A stretch of 5,784 nt of DNA from CAZJOD01 sp964547525 (GTDB lineage: Bacteria > Bacillota > Clostridia > JAAYHZ01): contig CAZJOD010000206.1 in the NCBI GenBank assembly GCA_964547525.1, positions 1 through 5,784 on the forward strand, read 5' to 3'. Shown here one piece after another: positions 1-4,736 of this stretch (position 1 is the first letter of the stretch; each line of letters opens with the position of its first letter). A program made the position numbers and the translations under genes. Below the pieces are notes generated by a model, which worked only from the letters and a program-made list of their open reading frames with translations, was not told where the DNA came from and made no database searches.

Positions 1-47
1 TTCCATTTTCCTTGTCTAGCCGTAGCTGTCAGTGTTTCTATACCCAT
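1..47 (-). CDS. N-terminal fragment of an unidentified protein
   Basis: An ATG at 47 on the minus strand opens a reading frame that stays open to the left edge. It encodes MGIETLTATARQGKW in 15 complete codons plus two bases. The support for a real start is a perfect AGGAGG (complement of 54-59) six bases upstream of the ATG, and a TATAAT box further upstream (92-97). I do not recognise the product from so short a piece, and no signal peptide or membrane segment is visible in it. It is transcribed divergently from carB across a 380-bp spacer. Most of the gene lies outside the window, so no function is assigned. Confidence 0.6.
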   Translation of the reverse strand, partial: MGIETLTATARQGKW

Positions 48-53
48 ACAAAA

Positions 54-59
54 CCTCCT
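54..59 (-). promoter_or_regulatory. Ribosome binding site of the leftmost gene
   Basis: The complement reads AGGAGG, a perfect match to the Shine-Dalgarno core, with six bases between it and the ATG at 47. It is the main reason for calling the otherwise very short coding fragment at the left edge. Confidence 0.7.
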
Positions 60-91
60 ATATTTTTTGGTTATATGTTGTATATTACCAA

Positions 92-120
92 ATTATATTC
101 TTGCCTTTTTGGCAAATAAT
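92..120 (-). promoter_or_regulatory. Candidate promoter for the leftmost gene
   Basis: On the minus strand there is a perfect TATAAT -10 box (complement of 92-97). The -35 position about 16-17 bp upstream (roughly 114-120) is poor, reading close to TTATTT, so this promoter would probably need an activator. Transcription would start near 85, giving a leader of about 38 nt before the ATG. The spacer between the two boxes contains the inverted repeat at 101-115. Confidence 0.4.
101..115. repeat. Inverted repeat TTGCC-N5-GGCAA, possible operator
   Basis: This is a perfect 5-bp inverted repeat around a run of five T. It sits between the -10 box and the weak -35 position of the leftward promoter, where a bound repressor would block RNA polymerase. 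No oligo-U run follows that would make it a terminator. The cognate regulator is unknown. Confidence 0.4.
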
Positions 121-129
121 ATATATTAG

Positions 130-167
130 AACCGAAATTTCAGCTCTATAACCGGTTCAAAACCGAA
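130..167. promoter_or_regulatory. Cluster of AACCG half-sites, possible activator site
   Basis: AACCG occurs on the plus strand at 130-134, 150-154 and 161-165, and on the minus strand at 153-157. The middle copies form the palindrome AACCGGTT (150-157), and the outer two are both AACCGAA. Plus-strand starts are 20 and 11 bp apart, close to two turns and one turn of the helix. The cluster lies about 45 to 82 bp upstream of the likely start of the leftward transcript, a usual position for an activator. The binding protein is not known, and the functional reading is inference. Confidence 0.35.
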
Positions 168-250
168 TTACGGTGTCTTACTAGACTCGCTTTACTAAAT
201 AATACCATAATAAAGCCCGATAGTCAAATCAAACCCTAGGTTTTAGGAAA

Positions 251-282
251 GAAGCATTTTGTAGCATTTGTAAAAGTAAAAG
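251..282. repeat. Two adjacent short tandem duplications
   Basis: Two 10-bp units, GAAGCATTTT (251-260) and GTAGCATTTG (261-270), share eight of ten bases. They are followed at once by two exact TAAAAG units (271-282). They lie just upstream of the carB promoter candidate. They could be regulator half-sites spaced one helical turn apart, or simple slippage products in AT-rich DNA. Confidence 0.4.
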
Positions 283-307
283 TGTAAATTATTTTTTAAT
301 ATTTATA

Positions 308-336
308 ATGAATTTAAGAGAAAATTACTGTATAAT
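308..336 (+). promoter_or_regulatory. Candidate carB promoter
   Basis: A perfect TATAAT -10 box lies at 331-336, with a weak -35 (ATGAAT, 308-313) at 17-bp spacing. A second TATAAT at 304-309 has no good -35 at the right distance and is the less likely choice. Transcription from the first would begin near 343 and leave a leader of about 85 nt before the carB start. The poor -35 suggests either a modest promoter or help from a regulator binding upstream. Confidence 0.45.
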
Positions 337-353
337 GTATTGAATGATTTAAA

Positions 354-390
354 AGGTCGAATTTTAATCGACTTATCAAGATCATATCTT
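354..390 (+). other. Two small hairpins possible in the carB leader
   Basis: GTCGA (356-360) pairs with TCGAC (368-372) around a 7-nt loop. The stem grows to seven pairs if the G-U pair 355/373 and the A-U pair 354/374 are counted. Five bases further on, AAGAT (378-382) pairs with ATCTT (386-390) around a 3-nt loop. Neither is followed by a run of U, so they do not look like terminators. They might affect mRNA stability or nothing at all; the second is weak. Confidence 0.3.
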
Positions 391-415
391 AAGGAAATAC
401 AAATCTAAATATATA

Positions 416-420
416 AGGGG
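416..420 (+). promoter_or_regulatory. carB ribosome binding site
   Basis: AGGGG ends seven bases before the ATG at 428. This is a good Shine-Dalgarno match at the usual spacing and fixes the carB start. Confidence 0.7.
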
Positions 421-427
421 TAATTAT

Positions 428-3400
428 ATGCCAAAAAGAGAAGACATAAATAAAATTTTGATAATCGGTTCAGGACCTATTATCATAGGACAAGCTTGTG
501 AATTCGATTATTCCGGAACACAGGCTTGTAAAGCGTTAAGACAATTAGGATATAAAATAGTACTGGTAAATTCAAACCCCGCCACTATCATGACCGATCC
601 GGGTATGGCGGATATCACATATATCGAACCTTTAAACGTTCATAGGTTGACTGAGATTATTGATAAAGAAAGGCCGGATGCGGTACTACCCAATTTAGGC
701 GGTCAATCCGCATTGAATCTTTGTTCCGAACTATCCGACCAAGGAGTTCTTTCAAAATATAAAGTGCAAGTCATCGGTGTCAATATAGACGCCATAAAGC
801 GCGGAGAAGACAGAATAACCTTTAAAGAAACCATGAATAAGCTTGGGATAGAAATGGCTAAAAGCAAACCTGCTTATACTGTTGAAGAAGCCGAGAATAT
901 TGCTGCGGAGTTAGGTTATCCTGTAGTTATACGTCCGGCCTACACAATGGGAGGTACAGGCGGAGGGCTTGTATACAATGTAGAGGAACTGCGTCAAGTG
1001 GCAAACCGAGGCATATCGGCAAGTCTTATAGGACAGATACTTGTTGAAGAGTCGGTGTTAGGATGGGAAGAATTAGAGCTTGAAGTGGTCAGAGATTCCA
1101 AAGGTCAAAAAATTACCGTATGTTTTATAGAGAATGTCGATGCCATGGGTGTTCATACGGGAGATTCATTTTGCACGGCACCAATGCTAACCATAAGTGA
1201 AGAAGTTCAAAACAGATTACAAAAACATGCTTACGATATAGTTGACGCCATCGATGTCATAGGTGGTACAAACGTACAATTCGCACACGATCCCGTAACC
1301 GGCAGAATTGTAGTTATCGAAATAAACCCCAGAACTTCCAGGTCGTCGGCGTTAGCCTCCAAGGCTACGGGATTTCCCATCGCATTGATATCATCCATGC
1401 TTGCAACCGGCATGACTTTAGACGAAATACCCTATTGGAGAGACGGGACCTTAGAAAAATATACTCCATCCGGCGAATATGTAGTTGTCAAATTTGCAAG
1501 ATGGGCTTTCGAAAAGTTCAAAGGCGCCGAAGATAAATTGGGCACACAGATGAAAGCGGTAGGAGAAGCTATGAGTATAGGTAAGAACTACAAAGAAGCC
1601 TTTCAAAAAGCTATAAGATCCTTAGAGACTGGTAGATACGGACTAGGTTTTGCTAAAAATTTTAATAAGCTGTCATTGGAAGAATTGATGAGAAAATTGA
1701 TTGAGCCTTCCTCGGAAAGGCAGTTCATTATGTATGAAGCTTTACGTAAAGGTGCTGATATTGATGAGCTATATAACTTGACTCATATTAAACATTGGTT
1801 TTTAAAACAAATGAAAGAGCTGGTGTTACTTGAAGAAAAAATTCTGAGTTACAAACTTAAGCAGCTTCCTGACGAGCTTTTAATTCAGGCTAAAAAAGAC
1901 GGCTTCGCTGACAAATATTTGGCTATGTTATTAAGCATTCCTGAAAAAGATATAAGAGACAGAAGAATCTCATTGGGCATAAAAGAAGGCTGGGAAGCTA
2001 TTCCTGTGAGCGGTGTCGATAATGCCGCATATTATTATTCAACATATAACGCACCTGATACGGCAGTTACAACCGATAATAAAAAGATTATGATATTAGG
2101 AGGCGGACCCAACAGAATAGGTCAGGGTATAGAGTTCGACTATTGTTGCGTACACGCCGCATTTGCATTAAAAGATTTAGGATTTGAAACTATAATAGTT
2201 AATTGTAATCCGGAAACGGTTTCTACCGACTATGACACATCAGATAGACTATATTTCGAGCCTTTAACAGTTGAAGATGTTTTAAGTATTTACGAAAAAG
2301 AAAAACCGCTAGGTGTTATTGTACAATTCGGCGGGCAAACTCCGCTTAATATCGCAACCGAGTTGGAACAAGCCGGAGTTACGATTTTGGGTACCTCTCC
2401 CGACACAATCGACTTGGCTGAAGATAGAGACAGGTTCCGTGGGATCATGGAAAAGCTCAAAATACCTATGCCGGAATCAGAAATGGCTTCCGATGTTGAA
2501 CAGGCGGTTAAAATTGCAGGAAAAATAGGATATCCTCTTATGGTAAGACCCTCTTATGTCTTAGGAGGTCGTGGCATGGAAGTGGTACATGACGAAAGCA
2601 TGCTAAAACAGTATATGGAAAATGCAGTAGGTGTTACACCTCAAAAACCCATTTTGATCGATAAATTTCTTGAAAATGCAATAGAAGCCGAAGCCGATGC
2701 CATAGCCGACGGTAAAAACGCTTTTGTACCCGCTGTAATGGAGCATATTGAACTTGCCGGGATCCATTCGGGAGATTCGGCTTGTGTAATTCCACCAATA
2801 TCAATTGATGAAAAACACATTAAAACTATAAACGAATATACCGAGAAAATCGCCAAAGAGTTAAATGTTACGGGATTAATGAATATACAGTACGCCATTG
2901 CTAACGATAAAGTTTATGTATTGGAGGCTAATCCCAGAGCATCCAGGACGGTACCGTTGGTTTCCAAAGTATGCAACATTCAAATGGCACGATTGGCTAC
3001 CGAGATAATGGCAGAAACATTCGATAATAGTACAAATAAGCTTTCAAATTTAAAACATGCCGAAATTAAACATTTCGGTGTTAAAGAAGCGGTATTCCCC
3101 TTTAACATGTTTCCGGAGGTTGACCCGGTATTAGGTCCGGAAATGCGTTCTACAGGTGAAGTGTTAGGTTTGGCAGGATCTTTCGGATTAGCATATTACA
3201 AGTCACAAGAAGCCACTCGAACATCTTTGCCGGAGTCCGGCACCGTTTTAATTTCAGTTGCATCTCAAGACCGCCCGGCAATTTTAGAAACCGCTCAGCT
3301 TTTTGAAAAATTAGGGTTTTCAATTAAAGCAACAAAAGGCACTCATGCTTTTCTTACCGAAAACGGTGTTAAAAGTGAACTCATAAATAAACTGGCTGAA

Positions 3401-3658
3401 GGCCGTCCTAATATATTAGACGGAATAACCAACCGGGAAATACATTTAGTAATCAACACACCGTTAGGAAAAGCCGGTAAAACAGACGATTCATATATAA
3501 GAAAAGCGGCAATAAAATATAAGATACCATATATAACTACGGTTACAGGGGCTTTAGCCGGAGCAAAAGGTATCGCTGCGTATAGAGAGTATAAAAATTC
3601 CACCGATGAATTGAAATCATTACAAGAATACCATAAAAGTATAATTTACAAAACGTAA
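428..3658 (+). CDS. carB: Carbamoyl-phosphate synthase large subunit
   Basis: This cytosolic enzyme makes carbamoyl phosphate from bicarbonate, ammonia (delivered from glutamine by the small subunit CarA) and two ATP, for pyrimidine and arginine synthesis. The 1076-residue length is normal for the family. The protein is an internal duplication: pre-ATP-grasp and ATP-grasp modules at about 6-400 and again at 553-935, an oligomerisation domain between them (about 401-552), and an MGS-like allosteric domain (about 936-1076). Compare GSGPIIIGQACEFDYSG (14-30) with GGGPNRIGQGIEFDYCC (558-574). Residues matching the E. coli active sites are present: R129, R169, E215, H243, E298 and N300 in the first half; R667, R707, E753, E833 and N835 in the second. 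Likely ornithine-site residues (E775, D783, E887, T1037/T1038) and most nucleotide-site residues (T969, T972, K988, N1010) are also present, so allosteric control is probably kept. No carA adjoins it in the window; the gene seems to be transcribed alone and ends at a strong terminator. Confidence 0.98.
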   Translation: MPKREDINKILIIGSGPIIIGQACEFDYSGTQACKALRQLGYKIVLVNSNPATIMTDPGMADITYIEPLNVHRLTEIIDKERPDAVLPNLGGQSALNLCSELSDQGVLSKYKVQVIGVNIDAIKRGEDRITFKETMNKLGIEMAKSKPAYTVEEAENIAAELGYPVVIRPAYTMGGTGGGLVYNVEELRQVANRGISASLIGQILVEESVLGWEELELEVVRDSKGQKITVCFIENVDAMGVHTGDSFCTAPMLTISEEVQNRLQKHAYDIVDAIDVIGGTNVQFAHDPVTGRIVVIEINPRTSRSSALASKATGFPIALISSMLATGMTLDEIPYWRDGTLEKYTPSGEYVVVKFARWAFEKFKGAEDKLGTQMKAVGEAMSIGKNYKEAFQKAIRSLETGRYGLGFAKNFNKLSLEELMRKLIEPSSERQFIMYEALRKGADIDELYNLTHIKHWFLKQMKELVLLEEKILSYKLKQLPDELLIQAKKDGFADKYLAMLLSIPEKDIRDRRISLGIKEGWEAIPVSGVDNAAYYYSTYNAPDTAVTTDNKKIMILGGGPNRIGQGIEFDYCCVHAAFALKDLGFETIIVNCNPETVSTDYDTSDRLYFEPLTVEDVLSIYEKEKPLGVIVQFGGQTPLNIATELEQAGVTILGTSPDTIDLAEDRDRFRGIMEKLKIPMPESEMASDVEQAVKIAGKIGYPLMVRPSYVLGGRGMEVVHDESMLKQYMENAVGVTPQKPILIDKFLENAIEAEADAIADGKNAFVPAVMEHIELAGIHSGDSACVIPPISIDEKHIKTINEYTEKIAKELNVTGLMNIQYAIANDKVYVLEANPRASRTVPLVSKVCNIQMARLATEIMAETFDNSTNKLSNLKHAEIKHFGVKEAVFPFNMFPEVDPVLGPEMRSTGEVLGLAGSFGLAYYKSQEATRTSLPESGTVLISVASQDRPAILETAQLFEKLGFSIKATKGTHAFLTENGVKSELINKLAEGRPNILDGITNREIHLVINTPLGKAGKTDDSYIRKAAIKYKIPYITTVTGALAGAKGIAAYREYKNSTDELKSLQEYHKSIIYKT

Positions 3659-3667
3659 AATATACCG

Positions 3668-3694
3668 ATACAATATTAAAACTAAATATTGTAT
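3668..3694 (+). repeat. Perfect 10-bp AT-rich inverted repeat after carB
   Basis: ATACAATATT (3668-3677) is the exact reverse complement of AATATTGTAT (3685-3694), with a 7-nt loop. It begins ten bases after the carB stop codon. Because it is nearly all A-T pairs and has no U run after it, it is unlikely to terminate transcription alone. It could protect the 3' end of the carB message. Confidence 0.5.
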
Positions 3695-3696
3695 TC

Positions 3697-3723
3697 ACTG
3701 CAATAAAGTAAAGTTTTTGCAGT
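3697..3723 (+). repeat. Perfect 7-bp inverted repeat ACTGCAA/TTGCAGT
   Basis: ACTGCAA (3697-3703) pairs with TTGCAGT (3717-3723) around a 13-nt loop. Its left arm overlaps a sequence (CACTGCAATAA, 3696-3706) that recurs inverted upstream of the mgtC-like gene at 4598-4608. No U run follows the right arm. Confidence 0.45.
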
Positions 3724-3746
3724 AGAGTAAAAATAGTAAATTAATA

Positions 3747-3773
3747 AAAAACAGGGTCAAATTCCCTGTTTTT
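3747..3773. terminator. Bidirectional rho-independent terminator
   Basis: A 10-bp perfect stem has a core of ACAGGG (3751-3756) and CCCTGT (3764-3769), extended by A-U pairs to 3747/3773, with a 7-nt loop. On the plus strand it runs into TTTTTATTT, and on the minus strand into TTTTTATTAATT. It therefore suits both carB, which ends 88 bases upstream on the plus strand, and the mgtC-like gene, which ends 50 bases away on the minus strand. Confidence 0.88.
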
Positions 3774-3823
3774 ATTTATGTATTGAAATCAAAGGCTCGG
3801 GTGGCAAAAATATTTTTATATAT

Positions 3824-4495
3824 TTAATCGTGGGAAACCTTCCGAATGCCTTCTATAGCATATAAATCAGATACGAGCTTAGGTTGATCCATGTCCTTAT
3901 AACGGCTATTATACAACACTTTTATCAATACCGTTTTCCCGCTGTTATTTCGTATAAAGTCTATAGCTTCAATTGAAACTCCGTAGCTACCCAGTACTTT
4001 TAAAACAGATTCCAACAATTGATTTTTATTATCAACAGTAATATAAAATGCACGGGCGGCAGTTCTTCCGGTCATTTTTTTTTCCATTTTTTTTAATGCC
4101 ATTAGCGTTATAAAAATTATAATAGTTGCGGCTGCAGCACCGATATAATATCCCCCGCCTACCGCCAGGCCTATACAAGCCACAGACCATAAGCTTGCAG
4201 CCGTAGTCAACCCTCTTACCTTAAATTTATCCTTAATTATAGTCCCCGCTCCTAGAAAACCTATACCGCTTATAACTTGTGCGCCTAGCCTTGTTGGATC
4301 CATACCCGTTCGGCCTTCAAACCTTAAGAATACATACTCGGACGTTAACATGATTAAAGCGGATGCAACGCAAACTAAGATATGAGTTCTAAAACCCGCA
4401 GGTCTGTTCGGGTTTTCTCTTTCAAAACCGATAATTCCTCCGAATAAAGCGGCAAGAAACAACCTTAAAATCATCATGTACCATGTGGAATCCAT
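3824..4495 (-). CDS. MgtC/SapB-family inner-membrane protein
   Basis: This 223-residue protein has the family's usual shape: about five hydrophobic segments (roughly residues 5-25, 36-52, 68-86, 97-113 and 114-134) and a soluble C-terminal domain (about 146-223) that looks ACT-like. Diagnostic motifs are GFEREN...RPAGFRTH (23-38) and LGAQVISGIGFLGAGTI (70-86), followed by VRGLTTAASLW (93-103). In Salmonella, MgtC aids growth at low magnesium and in macrophages and modulates the F1Fo ATP synthase; the Firmicute relatives are poorly characterised, so the exact role here is unknown. The start is firm: a TAA stop lies directly upstream in frame, and GAGGGTGA lies four bases further up. It has its own promoter and is separated from the permease gene upstream by 241 bp, so it is probably monocistronic. 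Placement in the family is certain; naming it mgtC would imply a function not shown. Confidence 0.95.
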   Translation of the reverse strand: MDSTWYMMILRLFLAALFGGIIGFERENPNRPAGFRTHILVCVASALIMLTSEYVFLRFEGRTGMDPTRLGAQVISGIGFLGAGTIIKDKFKVRGLTTAASLWSVACIGLAVGGGYYIGAAAATIIIFITLMALKKMEKKMTGRTAARAFYITVDNKNQLLESVLKVLGSYGVSIEAIDFIRNNSGKTVLIKVLYNSRYKDMDQPKLVSDLYAIEGIRKVSHD

Positions 4496-4499
4496 TTAA

Positions 4500-4507
4500 T
4501 CACCCTC
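4500..4507 (-). promoter_or_regulatory. Ribosome binding site of the mgtC-like gene
   Basis: The complement reads GAGGGTGA, four bases before the ATG at 4495. It is an imperfect but good match to the 16S tail, and it favours this start over the Met-Met pair at residues 7-8. Confidence 0.6.
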
Positions 4508-4518
4508 GTTTAATTCTT

Positions 4519-4548
4519 ATTATATTGCAATAACTCACTTACTGTGAA
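4519..4548 (-). promoter_or_regulatory. Promoter of the mgtC-like gene
   Basis: On the minus strand TTCACA (complement of 4543-4548, five of six matches to the -35 consensus) is separated by 18 bp from a perfect TATAAT (complement of 4519-4524). Transcription would start near 4512, leaving a leader of only about 17 nt. That leaves no room for the long magnesium-sensing leader known for Salmonella mgtC, or for an M-box riboswitch. The palindrome TATTGCAATA (4523-4532) overlaps the upstream edge of the -10 box and is a possible operator. Confidence 0.6.
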
Positions 4549-4597
4549 TCCCAGTGTATGATACCGCTTTGTCATTTATAATATCTTCACGTATAAA

Positions 4598-4612
4598 TTA
4601 TTGCAGTGGAAT
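4598..4612 (-). repeat. Inverted copy of the sequence at 3693-3706
   Basis: On the minus strand this reads ATTCCACTGCAATAA. It matches ATTCACTGCAATAA (plus, 3693-3706) apart from one extra C, including an exact 11-base core, CACTGCAATAA. The two copies face each other on either side of the mgtC-like gene. Confidence 0.4.
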
Positions 4613-4694
4613 CATTATATTATATTTTATTATAATTTACCAAATAATAATCATAATATTGTAAAATTTATTATTGATTTCAAAACAAAAAGAG

Positions 4695-4711
4695 TATTTT
4701 CAGTAAAAATA
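4695..4711 (-). terminator. Weak terminator candidate after the permease gene
   Basis: On the minus strand TATTTT and AAAATA form a 6-bp stem with a 5-nt loop (4701-4705), and the sequence then reads CTCTTTTTGTTTTG. A stem made only of A-U pairs is a poor terminator, so read-through towards the mgtC-like gene is possible. No better candidate is visible before that gene's promoter. Confidence 0.25.
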
Positions 4712-4736
4712 GTTATTGCATTATAAGCTTATTATG

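Larger units (their letters stand above)
48..427. other. Divergent intergenic region (left gene / carB)
   Basis: This 380-bp spacer has no credible gene on either strand. From left to right it holds the ribosome binding site and likely -10 box of the leftmost gene, a TTGCC/GGCAA inverted repeat, a cluster of AACCG half-sites, small inverted repeats (GTCT/AGAC at 175-186 and AAACC/GGTTT at 231-243), two short tandem repeats (251-282), the likely carB promoter, and a leader of about 85 nt with two possible hairpins. I saw no PyrR-type attenuator, no T-box and no leader terminator ahead of carB. Confidence 0.7.
3659..3823. other. Convergent spacer between carB and the mgtC-like gene
   Basis: This 165-bp region lies between two converging genes. 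It carries three consecutive inverted repeats, each spanning exactly 27 nt (3668-3694, 3697-3723, 3747-3773), annotated separately. No coding region is apparent. The last 50 bp before the mgtC-like stop codon contain only AT-rich sequence, including AAAAATATTTTTA. Confidence 0.7.
4499..4736. other. AT-rich spacer between the permease and mgtC-like genes
   Basis: This 238-bp region has no gene. It holds the mgtC-like promoter and three of the four copies of TGCAATAA in the window (4526-4533 plus, 4598-4605 minus, 4713-4720 minus). The stretch 4611-4736 is almost entirely A and T. The only candidate terminator for the permease gene is a weak A-T hairpin at 4695-4711. Confidence 0.65.

Noticed and set aside
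175..186. GTCT-TACT-AGAC inverted repeat considered as a terminator or operator
   Set aside because: The arms are only 4 bp with no T run and no link to a promoter; this is expected by chance in a spacer of this size.
304..309. TATAAT considered as the main carB -10 box
   Set aside because: No acceptable -35 lies 16-18 bp upstream; the TATAAT at 331-336 is slightly better supported.
340..408. Possible leader peptide starting at TTG in the carB leader (22 codons)
   Set aside because: It would start at or before the likely transcription start, has no ribosome binding site, and shows no run of arginine or other regulatory codons.
1231..1413. Open frame of 60 codons on the minus strand inside carB
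   Set aside because: It lies antisense within the conserved ATP-grasp region of carB, has no ribosome binding site of note and no recognisable protein features.
2313..2528. Open frame of 71 codons on the plus strand, shifted relative to carB
   Set aside because: It overlaps intact carB in another frame, and its sequence looks like frame-shifted conserved carB codons rather than a protein.
2641..2898. Open frame of 85 codons on the minus strand inside carB
   Set aside because: It is antisense to the second ATP-grasp domain; the apparent hydrophobic and serine-rich composition comes from reading carB codons backwards.
3343..3603. Open frame of 86 codons on the minus strand near the carB 3' end
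   Set aside because: It is antisense to the allosteric domain of carB, and nothing in the sequence suggests a separate promoter or protein family.
4611..4736. AT-rich stretch considered as a replication origin
   Set aside because: No DnaA boxes or iterons are visible and no replication gene is nearby; AT-rich spacers are normal in such genomes.
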